The notes: generated by a model not told the origin, from the letters alone. A stretch of 64,000 nt of DNA from Paenisporosarcina antarctica (GCF_004367585.1 NZ_CP038015.1:1246001-1310000); one strand, 5' to 3'; shown: positions 35,915 through 44,525, counted from the first letter of the stretch. Numbers and translations are program-made.

Positions 35915-36712
35915 GTGGGAGAAGCAATCGTAATTACTTCAGGTAAGGGAGGCGTTGGCAAAACAACGACAACGGCTAACCTTGGGACTGCATTGGCACT
36001 TCAAGGAAAAAGAGTTTGTTTAATCGATACCGATATCGGCTTACGTAACCTAGACGTTGTGCTTGGTTTAGAAAACCGCATCATTTATGATTTGGTTGAC
36101 GTAATCGAAGGTCGTTGTAAAGTGCATCAAGCTTTAGTTAAAGATAAGCGTTTTGATGATAAATTATTCCTACTTCCAGCAGCTCAAACGACAGATAAAA
36201 ACGCTATTAATCCTGAACAAATGAAAGAACTCGTATCAGAATTAAAACGTGATTATGATTATGTCCTCATTGACTGTCCTGCAGGTATTGAACAAGGTTA
36301 CAAAAATGCAGTGGCAGGAGCAGATCGTGCAATCGTCGTCACGACACCTGAAATTTCGGCAGTGCGTGATGCGGATCGTATCATTGGCTTGCTTGAGCAA
36401 GAAGATATTGCACCTCCAAAATTAATCATTAACCGTATTCGTCAACATTTAATGAAAGCTGGCGATGCGTTAGATGTCAATGAGATTACGACGCACTTAT
36501 CAATTGATTTACTTGGTATCGTAATGGATGATGAAAGTGTTATTACATCTTCTAATAAAGGTGAACCCATTGTTATGGACCCAACTAAACGAGCAGCTCA
36601 AGGCTACCGCAACATTGCCCGTCGTATTTTAGGCGAATCTGTTCCTTTAATGTCGATGGACATAAAACGCAAAAACGTATTTTCTAGAATACTAGAAGTT
36701 CTTACTAAATAA
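35915..36712 (+). CDS. minD: septum site-determining ATPase MinD
   Basis: A 265-residue ParA-type ATPase that holds MinC at the membrane. It has the deviant Walker A SGKGGVGKTTTTANLG at 9-24, the switch region, Walker B YVLIDCPAGIE near 117, and a C-terminal amphipathic membrane-targeting helix (KRKNVFSRILEVLTK). The GTG start at 35915 follows AGGAGGAAG. It is the last gene of the mre-min operon and is followed by a terminator. Confidence 0.96.
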   Translation: MGEAIVITSGKGGVGKTTTTANLGTALALQGKRVCLIDTDIGLRNLDVVLGLENRIIYDLVDVIEGRCKVHQALVKDKRFDDKLFLLPAAQTTDKNAINPEQMKELVSELKRDYDYVLIDCPAGIEQGYKNAVAGADRAIVVTTPEISAVRDADRIIGLLEQEDIAPPKLIINRIRQHLMKAGDALDVNEITTHLSIDLLGIVMDDESVITSSNKGEPIVMDPTKRAAQGYRNIARRILGESVPLMSMDIKRKNVFSRILEVLTK

Positions 36713-36720
36713 ATTAGCTG

Positions 36721-36757
36721 AATCCCTCACTTTTTAAACTAGTGGGGGATTTTTTTA
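36721..36757 (+). terminator. mre-min operon terminator
   Basis: AATCCCTCACT and AGTGGGGGATT arms with one wobble pair, followed by a T run. Confidence 0.9.
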
Positions 36758-36779
36758 GGGGGAGATTAGACTGAATAAT

Positions 36780-37742
36780 TTGAAAACATACGAATTAAGC
36801 GTTTTACGGATTAGTATATTAAATTCACGCACAGAATGTAACTTGAAAGCTAAGCAGAGTTATCGAAATGTGAAAGCGGGATTTTCGGGTGAAGAGAAAG
36901 TAATGAAGTATCTGGAAGAAGCCCGACTAACATCTAAAGTTGAAATTTATCGAAATGTCGTGTTAGATCATGTGCAAATTGATGTCATTGTTGTGACGCC
37001 AAAGTTAATATGCATTTTGGAAGTGAAAAATATGAAAGGTGAATTTTATTTTGATCCCATCACGCAACAATTTTATCGGATAATTGATGGAAACAAAGAA
37101 GGCATGAGAAATCCAGAACTTCAATTGCAACGTGCAGTGAAACTTTTACAGGCAAGGCTTCATCGCAAAGAATTGGAAATGCCTGTTAAAGGTCTGATCG
37201 TGTTTGCGAGTCGAGCTGGGATTGTTATTAAACCACCAACACTTTTTCCAGCAATTCCAATCGATGCCGTGTGCGATTCACTTGAACGGATGGAAGCGAT
37301 GAGTCAAAAATTGATGACAACTGAAGAAATGAAAAAAGTAAAACACAGTTTGAAACAAAACTCCATTCCGGTTCATGATGATGAGTTATTGGAGAGACTC
37401 GGAATTGAGCGCGTTATGATTCTCACAGGTGTGAGATGCATGTCATGTTTTTGCGTCGGAATGCAACGAATTTATTCGACATGGCTGTGCGGTAGTTGTG
37501 GTTGTCGAGATAAGAATGCACATATGGCAACTTTGCAAGAATATCAACTGCTTTTTGGGCGACAAATTACAAGTAAAGATGTGATGTGGTGGTTGGGGAT
37601 TGAGGACAAACACTTGGTAAAACGCGTCCTCAAACAAATGTCTGAAGATAGTATGGGGACCAATCGTAGTCGACACTATAAATTGAAATTTGAACCATGG
37701 TTACTGTCGCATTTTTTAGCAACAGAAATGAAGAAATTTTAG
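36780..37742 (+). CDS. NERD-domain protein (putative nuclease-related)
   Basis: A 320-residue protein with an N-terminal NERD domain, a PD-(D/E)xK-like fold. The sequence AGFSGEEKVMKYLEE, then NVVLDHVQIDVIVVTPKLICILEVKNMKGEF carries the expected Asp and Glu-x-Lys pattern (about 33-95). Four cysteines in CMSCFCVGM and CGSCGC (about 221-243) may bind zinc. The last residues LSHFLATEMKKF match the conserved start of the 260-bp repeats that follow, so the 3' end appears to overlap or derive from the repeat. The start is TTG 36780, or CTG 36771, which has a better distance from GGGGGAGA. This gene is inserted between minD and spoIVFA. Function unknown. Confidence 0.75.
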   Translation: MKTYELSVLRISILNSRTECNLKAKQSYRNVKAGFSGEEKVMKYLEEARLTSKVEIYRNVVLDHVQIDVIVVTPKLICILEVKNMKGEFYFDPITQQFYRIIDGNKEGMRNPELQLQRAVKLLQARLHRKELEMPVKGLIVFASRAGIVIKPPTLFPAIPIDAVCDSLERMEAMSQKLMTTEEMKKVKHSLKQNSIPVHDDELLERLGIERVMILTGVRCMSCFCVGMQRIYSTWLCGSCGCRDKNAHMATLQEYQLLFGRQITSKDVMWWLGIEDKHLVKRVLKQMSEDSMGTNRSRHYKLKFEPWLLSHFLATEMKKF

Positions 37743-38424
37743 GTTACAATTGGTTAGTTGCCTCAGTTGGACAGAAAGTTATCCCAGTGAGCATCAGAGT
37801 TGCCTCAGTCAGACAAAAAGTTGCTCCATTTACAACAAAAGTTGCAATAATGATAGTGAAAGTTGGTTTACAACCAGAAAAAACAAATGGTTCATTTCGC
37901 TTTGCTCTGTTTTCGAGCAGTGTCGCTCTATTATGAGTGGGAGAGTTGTAACAATAAGAATAGAGTTACTGGGGCATTTTTTAGTAACAGAAATGAATGG
38001 ATTTTTAGGAGACAATTGGTTAGTTGCCTCAGTTACCCCAGTGAGCATCAGAGTTGCCTCAGTCGGACAGAAAGTTGCTCCATTTACAACAAAAGTTGCA
38101 ACAATAATAGTGAAAGTTGCTTTACAACCACAAAAAACAAATGGTTCATTTCGCTTTGCTCTGTTTTCGAGCAGTGTCGCTCTATTATGAGTGGGAGAGT
38201 TGTAACAATAAGAATAGAGTTACTGGAGCATTTTTTAGCAACAGAAATGAAGAAATTTTAGGAGACAATTGGTTAGTTGCCCCAGTTGGACAGAAAGTTA
38301 CCCCAGTGAGCGTCAGAGTTGTCTCAGTCGGACAGAGAGTTGCTCCATTTACAACAAAAGTTGCCTCAGTCAGACAAAAAGTTGCTCCATTTATATCAAA
38401 AGTTGCGCTAGTCGCCCAAAATCC
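37690..38424 (+). repeat. nested repeat: 21-bp units within about 260-bp tandem units
   Basis: Three long units start near 37690, 37970 and 38225. Each opens with GCATTTTTTAGCAACAGAAA, passes through a GACAATTGGTTA block, and then holds a run of 21-bp units beginning GTTG or GTTA. Units start at 37757, 37778, 37799, 37820, 37841 and 37862 (copy 1); 38032, 38053, 38074, 38095 and 38116 after a truncated unit at 38023 (copy 2); and 38276, 38297, 38318, 38339, 38360, 38381 and 38402 (copy 3). In copies 1 and 2 the run ends in ACAAATGGTTCATTTCGC and a TGCTCTGTTTTCGAGCAG block. One frame reads 7-residue units such as VASVGQK and VAPFTTK. There are no unique spacers, so it is not CRISPR. Overlapping chance frames are not called as genes. 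Confidence 0.85.
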
Positions 38425-38500
38425 ATTGAATAATTCATCTTTTCAGCCTGTAATCTCTAGTTACCAAACTGCATATACTACCCGAAAAGGGGGCTGCGGC

Positions 38501-39064
38501 ATGAAATCTGCACAAAAATGGATCATGGCATGCATTTTCACCGTTGGCATCATCGCAATTATTCAAATACAAGAACAAGATGGTCAAACTTCAAAACTTC
38601 GCACAGTGTTCACTCAAGGGAGAGACCTTCAAATAGCTCGCGAATTCGTACTCGCTCAACTTCCGTCAACTTGGCAATCTGAGCTAATTCCTGTCGTAGC
38701 AATGCAGGAACAAGACCCTATGATTCCCACGATGGCGACGTACGAATCGATGCAACCGTATGAAAATGGAGTGATTGTTTCTTACACTACACAGATAAAA
38801 GTATTTGCTCGGGAAGATGGCATCATTCTGTTTACTGGACATACGCGTCACACGGGAAAAACGATGACGGTTCTTTATAATAGCGGGGATATCGTGACGT
38901 ATGGATTTGTAGAAAACTTTTCGAATTTACCGTATACAGCAGTGTCAGCAAAAGATTTAATTGCAGAAGTGAAACCGGGATCGATGTATGTGAAAGTAGA
39001 ACGAGGAGGTAAAAGCCTCGATTCGTCTGCAGTCACAGAATGGATGAAGGATGTACTTTACTAA
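38501..39064 (+). CDS. spoIVFA: sporulation membrane protein SpoIVFA-like
   Basis: A 187-residue bitopic protein with a membrane helix (7-22) and a degenerate LytM/M23-like domain (about 85-165: YENGVIVSYTTQIKVFAREDGIILFTG, then GKTMTVLYNSGDIVTYGFVENF). It lacks the metal-binding residues, as SpoIVFA does. In B. subtilis SpoIVFA holds and inhibits the SpoIVFB protease in the outer forespore membrane. The position between minD and spoIVFB supports the call. ATG 38501 follows AAAAGGGGGC; upstream frame is repeat sequence. It overlaps spoIVFB by 14 bp. It is shorter than the B. subtilis protein. Confidence 0.82.
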   Translation: MKSAQKWIMACIFTVGIIAIIQIQEQDGQTSKLRTVFTQGRDLQIAREFVLAQLPSTWQSELIPVVAMQEQDPMIPTMATYESMQPYENGVIVSYTTQIKVFAREDGIILFTGHTRHTGKTMTVLYNSGDIVTYGFVENFSNLPYTAVSAKDLIAEVKPGSMYVKVERGGKSLDSSAVTEWMKDVLY

Positions 39065-39650
39065 TATTCGACTACATCCAATCATGCTGCCTATTATTAT
39101 TTACCTCATTGCTACTGCGCAACTCGCACATTATAGTATTATTTTTGGTTCTTTACTCATTCACGAACTAGGACATATTACAGCGGCTAAATGGACGGGT
39201 CTCAAAATGACGAGTTGCACAATTCTTCCGTATGGAGGAGAAATTAAGATAAAGAATCTCTATCTTGCTCCTCCTCATCAACAATGGCTAATTGCCATTG
39301 CTGGTCCACTGGCTACATCTATCCTTTATTTAGGCGCGCAATTTTTTGATTTTCCTGGACAAGCTTTTTTTAATCAAGTCCAGTTGACTATACTTGCGTT
39401 AAACTTACTTCCAATATTGCCCTTAGACGGGGGACAAGCCTTAAGATCTATAATTCCAAAACGCCACCACCATACACATTTAGCGATTTCAATTTGCGCA
39501 TCGACATTGCTGATTTTAGTTACATATAACCAACCTCATCTAACTTTCATTTTTGCATTTATCGCATTTCAAAATATTCGTTCGTGGCAGTATCGAAAAT
39601 ACGAAGAAGCTTATTATAAAATTGTTACGAAGCAGTTGACGCTCCCATAG
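39051..39650 (+). CDS. spoIVFB: site-2 protease SpoIVFB (pro-sigma-K processing)
   Basis: A 199-residue membrane metalloprotease. HELGH at 38-42 is the zinc site, and NLLPILPLDGG near 118-128 gives the third ligand. There are about five to six membrane segments. In Bacilli it cleaves pro-sigma-K late in sporulation. The C-terminal CBS domain present in B. subtilis SpoIVFB is missing here; the protein ends soon after the last helix. The start overlaps spoIVFA, so the two are coupled. The rplU promoter lies in its last codons. Confidence 0.88.
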   Translation: MYFTNIRLHPIMLPIIIYLIATAQLAHYSIIFGSLLIHELGHITAAKWTGLKMTSCTILPYGGEIKIKNLYLAPPHQQWLIAIAGPLATSILYLGAQFFDFPGQAFFNQVQLTILALNLLPILPLDGGQALRSIIPKRHHHTHLAISICASTLLILVTYNQPHLTFIFAFIAFQNIRSWQYRKYEEAYYKIVTKQLTLP

Positions 39651-39664
39651 AGTTATGGTAAAAT
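39636..39664 (+). promoter_or_regulatory. rplU operon promoter
   Basis: TTGACG at 39636-39641 and TAAAAT at 39659-39664 with an ideal 17-bp spacer, overlapping the end of spoIVFB. Confidence 0.8.
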
Positions 39665-39674
39665 ATTAATGTTA

Positions 39675-39779
39675 TTGTTTGTAGCACCCGTGCTACTACA
39701 ACCGCTCTGAAGAGGTTAAAGTATCTGCAAAGATCACCTCATTTTAAGGCGAGTCTTAGTCTAATAGGAGGTGCAGTAA
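39675..39779 (+). promoter_or_regulatory. ribosomal protein L21 leader
   Basis: The untranslated leader contains TTGTAGCACCCGTGCTACTAC as a hairpin, an AACCGCTCTGAAGAGGTTAAA hairpin and a GATCACCTCATTTTAAGGCGAGTC block (positions 39678-39755). This is the known L21-leader pattern of Firmicutes, where L21 is thought to repress its own operon. Identification is from memory of the motif, not from a covariance search. Confidence 0.75.
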
Positions 39780-39780
39780 A

Positions 39781-40089
39781 ATGTACGCAATTATCGAAAC
39801 TGGTGGTAAACAAGTCAAAGTAGAAAAAGGTCAAGAAATTTACATCGAATTATTAGATGTGAATGCTGAGGACGTTTTTACATTTGATAAAGTATTATTC
39901 GTAGGTGGAGACAACGTGAAAGTTGGCGTTCCTTTCGTGGAAGGTGCAACAGTTAAAGCAACAGTCGTGAAAAACGGCCGCGCTAAAAAAATCACAGTTT
40001 TCAAATATAAAGCTAAAAAGAACTACCGTCGTAAACAAGGTCATCGTCAGCCTTACACAAAACTTGTGATTGATTCGATCAATCTGTAA
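39781..40089 (+). CDS. rplU: 50S ribosomal protein L21
   Basis: A 102-residue protein starting [18 protein letters not shown] and ending with the [16 protein letters not shown] signature, which binds 23S rRNA. An AGGAGGTG site precedes ATG. It is the first gene of rplU-prp-rpmA. Confidence 0.98.
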   Translation: MYAIIETGGKQVKVEKGQEIYIELLDVNAEDVFTFDKVLFVGGDNVKVGVPFVEGATVKATVVKNGRAKKITVFKYKAKKNYRRKQGHRQPYTKLVIDSINL

Positions 40090-40101
40090 GATGTGTAAAA
40101 T

Positions 40102-40440
40102 ATGATACAAGTAACGATTGAAAAAGATCAATCTGATCACATTTGTTCTTTTGAAATGAAGGGCCATGCAGATTTTGCTGAGCATGGAAAAGATTTAGTG
40201 TGTGCAGCCGCAACTGCTGTTTCTTTTGGAGCAGTAAATGCAATCGTTGAACTTACAAAAGTCATTCCTGACGTTAAGCAAGGGCAAGACGGAGGATTTC
40301 TCAAAGTCTCGTTTTCTCAGAACCTAGTTCCAAAAACAAATGAACAGGTACAATTAATTGTACAAGCGATGATTGTTTCTTTACAAACGATTGAACAAGA
40401 TTATGGACAACATATAAAAATAACCCTTCAAAAAAAGTAG
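40102..40440 (+). CDS. prp: ribosomal-processing cysteine protease Prp
   Basis: A 112-residue protein (YsxB family) that removes the N-terminal extension of L27. The catalytic pair is His in MKGHADFAEHG near residue 22 and Cys in KDLVCAAATAVSFG near 34. It lies between rplU and rpmA as in most Firmicutes. The L27 encoded downstream carries the matching cleavage motif. Confidence 0.95.
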   Translation: MIQVTIEKDQSDHICSFEMKGHADFAEHGKDLVCAAATAVSFGAVNAIVELTKVIPDVKQGQDGGFLKVSFSQNLVPKTNEQVQLIVQAMIVSLQTIEQDYGQHIKITLQKK

Positions 40441-40455
40441 GAGGTGGAACAGATG

Positions 40456-40746
40456 ATGTTAAGATTAGATCTTCAGTTTTTCGCATCGAAAAAAGGAGTA
40501 GGTTCGACCCGTAACGGTCGTGACTCACAATCAAAACGCCTTGGCGCTAAACGCGCTGATGGTCAATTCGTATCGGGTGGCTCAATTTTATACCGTCAAC
40601 GCGGTACTAAAATTCACCCGGGTGAAAACGTAGGCCGTGGTGGAGATGACACACTTTTTTCAAAAGTTGACGGAATTGTACGCTTTGAGCGTTATGGCCG
40701 TGACAAGAAAAAAGTTAGTGTATATCCTGTAGCTCAAGAAGCTTAA
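40456..40746 (+). CDS. rpmA: 50S ribosomal protein L27, with Prp-cleaved leader
   Basis: A 96-residue L27. Its N-terminus [16 protein letters not shown] has the FFA-SKK site cut by Prp, exposing the residues that reach the peptidyl transferase centre. [24 protein letters not shown] is the core signature (positions 41-64). ATG 40456 is chosen with AGGAGGTGG upstream; ATG 40453 and GTG 40444 are also in frame. A strong terminator follows. Confidence 0.97.
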   Translation: MLRLDLQFFASKKGVGSTRNGRDSQSKRLGAKRADGQFVSGGSILYRQRGTKIHPGENVGRGGDDTLFSKVDGIVRFERYGRDKKKVSVYPVAQEA

Positions 40747-40757
40747 TTCAAACAGCC

Positions 40758-40786
40758 AAAGGACTGCATAACTGCAGTCCTTTTTC
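40758..40786 (+). terminator. rplU-prp-rpmA terminator
   Basis: AAAGGACTGCA and TGCAGTCCTTTTT form a perfect hairpin with a T run. Confidence 0.92.
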
Positions 40787-40970
40787 TTTTTATTAAAAAA
40801 CTAATATGTGCAAAGTGTGTCTAGCTCAATCGCGGTTCGTTTAGCTATTAAGACTTCGAACTCAAACTGTATAACTAGAGCTGAGCTTTGTACTTTTAAT
40901 ATTTGCAATAAAATCGCATCATTTCTTTGTATACAAAGGAAATGACATTAGCATAATGGAGAGTGTGCAC

Positions 40971-41501
40971 ATGACCGACAAACCGTTTTCAGTAAATGAG
41001 GCATTGCGATTTGCACGGCATGATTTTTTAAATCAGTTGCAGCTTATCAAGATGAATATTGATCTTGCACGACTGGAAGAGGCGAAAGCGGCCATTGATC
41101 ATTACACCTCAGAAGTTAAAGCGATTTATGAATTAACTAAGTTAAACATACCGTTCACTTCAGAGTGGTTACAAACCGCAAATTGGCGTTTTTTAGGATT
41201 TCAATTCAATATTACGAGTCATATTGAAACTTCGTGTAACGAATCTTTAGATGAACAAATTTATAATGTGCTTGACCAAGCAACGAATTTGTTGCATAAC
41301 CAGTTAGATCCATTTGTGGAACAACAATTGCATATTCATATTGTAAGTATCCCGTCTGAATTTAGAATCACCTTTGAAGCAACTGGACAATGGGAATCAA
41401 TAGCACAAGAAATTTCATGCGAACCACAAGTTACACTGACCCATGAATGTAAAACGACCAAGAAATGGCGTTTTCATATAGAAGAAAGCAAGGAGGGATA
41501 G
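40971..41501 (+). CDS. spo0B: sporulation phosphotransferase Spo0B
   Basis: A 176-residue histidine phosphotransferase of the sporulation phosphorelay. It passes phosphate from Spo0F to Spo0A. The phosphorylated His is His17 within ARHDFLNQLQLIKMNIDL, forming the first helix of the dimer bundle. The C-terminal part is a degenerate kinase-like ATPase fold. ATG 40971 is preferred with GGAGAGTG six bases upstream over ATG 40956. It is followed 3 bp later by obg, as in B. subtilis. Confidence 0.9.
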   Translation: MTDKPFSVNEALRFARHDFLNQLQLIKMNIDLARLEEAKAAIDHYTSEVKAIYELTKLNIPFTSEWLQTANWRFLGFQFNITSHIETSCNESLDEQIYNVLDQATNLLHNQLDPFVEQQLHIHIVSIPSEFRITFEATGQWESIAQEISCEPQVTLTHECKTTKKWRFHIEESKEG

Positions 41502-41504
41502 TCT

Positions 41505-42794
41505 ATGTTTGTCGATCACGTAAAGATAGCCATAAAAGGCGGAGATGGCGGCGATGGTATGGTCGCGTTTCGTCGAGAAAAGTATGTACCAAATGGTGGA
41601 CCTGCAGGCGGAGATGGTGGACGCGGAGGTAGCGTAATTTTTGAAGTTGAAGAAGGATTACGTACATTAATGGATTTCCGTTACAAACGATTCTTTAAAG
41701 CAAATCGTGGAGATCACGGGCAAAGTAAAAATATGCACGGACGTGGTGCAGAAGATTTAATTATTAAAGTTCCACCTGGTACAGTTGTAATGACTGGAGA
41801 GAGTGGACCGGTTTTAGCTGATTTAGTAGAACATGGTCAACAGGCTGTAATTGCTAAAGGTGGACGAGGAGGACGTGGAAACTCACGCTTTACAACACCA
41901 CAAAACCCAGCACCAGAGATTGCTGAAAAAGGCGAACCTGGCCAAGAAATCGAAATCTTTTTAGAGTTAAAAGTATTAGCTGACGTTGGTTTAGTTGGAT
42001 TCCCAAGTGTTGGTAAATCAACCATATTATCTGTTGTATCTGCAGCGAAACCTAAAATTGCTGCTTATCACTTCACAACAATTGTTCCGAATTTAGGAAT
42101 GGTTGAAACGACAGATGGCCGTGGCTTTGCTATGGCAGATTTGCCAGGTCTTATTGAAGGGGCTAGCCAAGGTATTGGTCTTGGTCATCAGTTCTTACGT
42201 CATATTGAACGTACACGAGTTATTGTACATGTAATCGATATGTCTGGAATTGAAGGACGCGATGCTTATGAGGACTATGTAACAATTAACGAAGAACTTC
42301 GTCAATATAACTTGCGTCTAACTGAACGTCCACAATTAGTGGTTGCAAATAAGATGGATATGCCTGATTCTGAAGAAAACTTAGCAGAATTCCGAAAGAA
42401 ATTACCGGAAGATGTGAAGATTTTCCCGATTTCGGCACTTTCACGTAAAGGCTTAAACGAACTTTTATTCGCAATTGCCGATTTACTAGAAGTGACGGAA
42501 GACTTCGTTATTAACGAAATGACTGCAGAAGAATCAGACAAAACGGTTCTTTACAAACACCAATCTGCTGGTGATGGTTTCAAAGTTACGCGTGATGACG
42601 ATGGGGCATTTGTATTGAGCGGTTCATCAATCGAGCGCTTATTCAAAATGACTGATTTCTCTCGTGAAGATACAATTCGTCGTTTTGCACGTCAACTTCG
42701 CGGAATGGGTGTTGATGAAGCACTTCGGGAAAATGGCGCTGAAAATGGAGATATTGTTAGACTTCTTGAGTTCGAGTTTGAATTCATCGAATAG
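41505..42794 (+). CDS. obgE: GTPase Obg
   Basis: A 429-residue GTPase tied to late 50S assembly and, in Bacillus, to sporulation and stress signalling. It has the Gly-rich N-terminal Obg fold (1-158), P-loop GFPSVGKST near 165, [12 protein letters not shown] switch II, NKMD near 283, and a C-terminal OCT domain (about 350-429). The order spo0B-obg-pheB-pheA is conserved. Confidence 0.98.
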   Translation: MFVDHVKIAIKGGDGGDGMVAFRREKYVPNGGPAGGDGGRGGSVIFEVEEGLRTLMDFRYKRFFKANRGDHGQSKNMHGRGAEDLIIKVPPGTVVMTGESGPVLADLVEHGQQAVIAKGGRGGRGNSRFTTPQNPAPEIAEKGEPGQEIEIFLELKVLADVGLVGFPSVGKSTILSVVSAAKPKIAAYHFTTIVPNLGMVETTDGRGFAMADLPGLIEGASQGIGLGHQFLRHIERTRVIVHVIDMSGIEGRDAYEDYVTINEELRQYNLRLTERPQLVVANKMDMPDSEENLAEFRKKLPEDVKIFPISALSRKGLNELLFAIADLLEVTEDFVINEMTAEESDKTVLYKHQSAGDGFKVTRDDDGAFVLSGSSIERLFKMTDFSREDTIRRFARQLRGMGVDEALRENGAENGDIVRLLEFEFEFIE

Positions 42795-42809
42795 AAAGGG
42801 AGGATGGAT

Positions 42810-43265
42810 ATGAAAGACGTATCTGAACAACGATATTTTTTAGTACGTGAAGATGTGTTGACGGAAGCGATGCAAAAAACGCTTGATGCCAAGCATTTGT
42901 TGCAAAGTGGAGAAGTCGCGTCAATTTGGGACGCGGTAAAAAAAGTGGACTTATCACGTAGCGCTTTTTATAAATATCGAGATGCCGTCTTTCCCTTCCA
43001 TTCCATTGTTCGTGAACGAATTTTGACTGTGTTTCTACAACTAGAGGATCGAAATGGAACACTGGCCACATTGCTACATACAGTAGCACAGGTGCAATGT
43101 AATGTTTTGACCATCCATCAAACAATTCCTATTCAAGGGCGCGCAAATGTGACACTTTCACTAGATGTAACTGCTATGAATGTACAATTAGATGATTTTA
43201 TTCAACAATTAAAACGTTTAGATTTTGTGGAGTCAGCGGAAGTTATTAGCTCTGGCGCATCTTAA
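42810..43265 (+). CDS. pheB: ACT domain-containing protein PheB
   Basis: A 151-residue protein of the UPF0735 family. It has a short helix-turn-helix-like N-terminus and a C-terminal ACT domain (VFLQLEDRNGTLATLLHTVAQVQCNVLTI). It is encoded before prephenate dehydratase and may sense an aromatic amino acid. ATG 42810 has AAAGGGAGG at the right distance; ATG 42804 is too close. It ends 12 bp before pheA. Confidence 0.9.
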   Translation: MKDVSEQRYFLVREDVLTEAMQKTLDAKHLLQSGEVASIWDAVKKVDLSRSAFYKYRDAVFPFHSIVRERILTVFLQLEDRNGTLATLLHTVAQVQCNVLTIHQTIPIQGRANVTLSLDVTAMNVQLDDFIQQLKRLDFVESAEVISSGAS

Positions 43266-43277
43266 GGAGTGACTTAC

Positions 43278-44150
43278 ATGGGAAAACAAGCCTTCGAATC
43301 ACGTGTTGCTTATTTAGGACCAGAAGCATCCTTTACACATTTAGCGGCAGGTGAAGCATTCGCAGGTGAGTGGTTAATGCCTTATACGACGATTCCAGAA
43401 TGCATTGAAGCAGTGTCCAATGGTGAAGTTGAATTTGCTGTTGTTCCGCTTGAAAATGCATTGGAAGGATCTGTACCTTTAACCCTTGACTATTTGTTTC
43501 ACGATGTAGAATTGCATGTTTGTGCAGAAATTTTATCGCCGATTGAGCAACATTTTATGGTTCATCCTGAGCAAGTAGTGAACAAAGAAGATATCAAAAT
43601 GGTATTATCGCATCCTCACGCACTCGCACAGTGTCATAAATATTTGTATTACCGCTTTCGTGGAGTACCTCTTGAGCAGACAACTTCGACTGCAGCTGCA
43701 GCGAAATATGTGTCTGAACATCCAGAACTTACGATAGCTGCTATCGGCAATGATTTTTCCGCCAAAAAATACGGCTTAACAATTGTTGAGGCGAATATTC
43801 ACGATTTTCATTTCAATCATACTCGATTTTTTGTCCTTCAAAAGGCGAATCTCAAGCTTGATAAAAAAGGTCATGACGAAACGCCAAAAACTACACTTAT
43901 GATTACGTTGCCAGTGGACGATCGATCCGGTGCACTGCACCAAGTGTTGTCCGTATTTGCATGGCGCCAGTTGAATTTAAGTAAAATAGAATCACGGCCG
44001 TTAAAAACAGGACTTGGCCACTATTTCTTTATCGTGGATGTCCAAGAAGATGAACAAACACCGATGATGCTAGGAGCGATAGAAGAATTACGTGCTTTAG
44101 GGTGCGCAGTGAAATCTCTCGGGACATATTTTACATACAAAAAGGAATGA
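43278..44150 (+). CDS. pheA: prephenate dehydratase
   Basis: A 290-residue enzyme turning prephenate into phenylpyruvate in phenylalanine synthesis. The catalytic domain (5-185) has VAYLGPEASFTHLAA, the PLENALEGSVPLTLDYL segment and the TTSTAAAAKYV motif. A C-terminal regulatory ACT domain follows (GALHQVLSVFAWRQLNLSKIESRP), which binds phenylalanine. ATG 43278 has AAGGAG eight bases upstream. A hairpin terminator begins within the last codons. Confidence 0.96.
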   Translation: MGKQAFESRVAYLGPEASFTHLAAGEAFAGEWLMPYTTIPECIEAVSNGEVEFAVVPLENALEGSVPLTLDYLFHDVELHVCAEILSPIEQHFMVHPEQVVNKEDIKMVLSHPHALAQCHKYLYYRFRGVPLEQTTSTAAAAKYVSEHPELTIAAIGNDFSAKKYGLTIVEANIHDFHFNHTRFFVLQKANLKLDKKGHDETPKTTLMITLPVDDRSGALHQVLSVFAWRQLNLSKIESRPLKTGLGHYFFIVDVQEDEQTPMMLGAIEELRALGCAVKSLGTYFTYKKE

Positions 44151-44180
44151 ATGCATACTATGCGTCCATTCCTTTTTTAT
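44139..44180 (+). terminator. pheA terminator
   Basis: AAAAAGGAATG and CATTCCTTTTTT arms with a 17-nt loop and T run, overlapping the pheA stop. Confidence 0.85.
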
Positions 44181-44194
44181 TTTGGTGATATTGT

Positions 44195-44525
44195 AGTGAT
44201 TTTTCGTCCGACTGAGGCAACTTTATGTCTGACTGAGTCAACTTTCCGTTCCACTGTGGCAACTTTGGCTCTAACTAGGTCAACTTTCTATCCGAATGGG
44301 GCAACTAACCAATTACCTCCTAATTTTAAAAATACCCCAATCACTATGAAAGCCAATAAGCTAAAAAAGACCTATCTCTGCACGAAAACAGAGCGCAGCG
44401 AAAAAGTCCACCAGGCTTTTGTGTTTTTTTGTGATGTAGTGGAAACTTTTACTGTAAATGTGGCAACTTTCCGTCCGATTGAGGCAACTTTGACGCTCAA
44501 TGTGGCAAATAACCAATAATCTCCT
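44195..44525 (-). repeat. 21-bp repeat arrays, second locus (inverted orientation)
   Basis: On the minus strand this shows the same layout as the 37.7-38.4 kb locus. AATTGGTTAGTTGCC is followed by 21-bp units starting GTTG, then AACACAAAAGCC and a GCTCTGTTTTCGTGCAG block. In plus coordinates the CAAC unit ends fall at 44221, 44242, 44263, 44284 and 44305 (first array) and at 44467 and 44488 (second array). The units are diverged from the first locus, so the element is dispersed and old, not a recent local copy. It fills the pheA-niaR gap. No gene was seen. Confidence 0.8.

Noticed and set aside
37697-38261. Three or more small repeat-rich proteins on the plus strand
   Set aside because: The open frames arise because 21 bp is a multiple of three. 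Overlapping frames are equally open and none has a clear ribosome binding site. They may be remnants but are not supported as genes.
37757-38422. CRISPR array
   Set aside because: The 21-bp units are directly adjacent without unique spacers, and no cas genes are present.
38117-38500. Long N-terminal extension of SpoIVFA
   Set aside because: The upstream frame is repeat sequence; a good ribosome site precedes ATG 38501 and the protein then starts like a bitopic SpoIVFA.
44151-44519. Plus-strand gene after pheA
   Set aside because: It lies over the pheA terminator and the 21-bp arrays. Composition is repetitive (Thr-Phe-rich 7-residue units) and there is no ribosome binding site.
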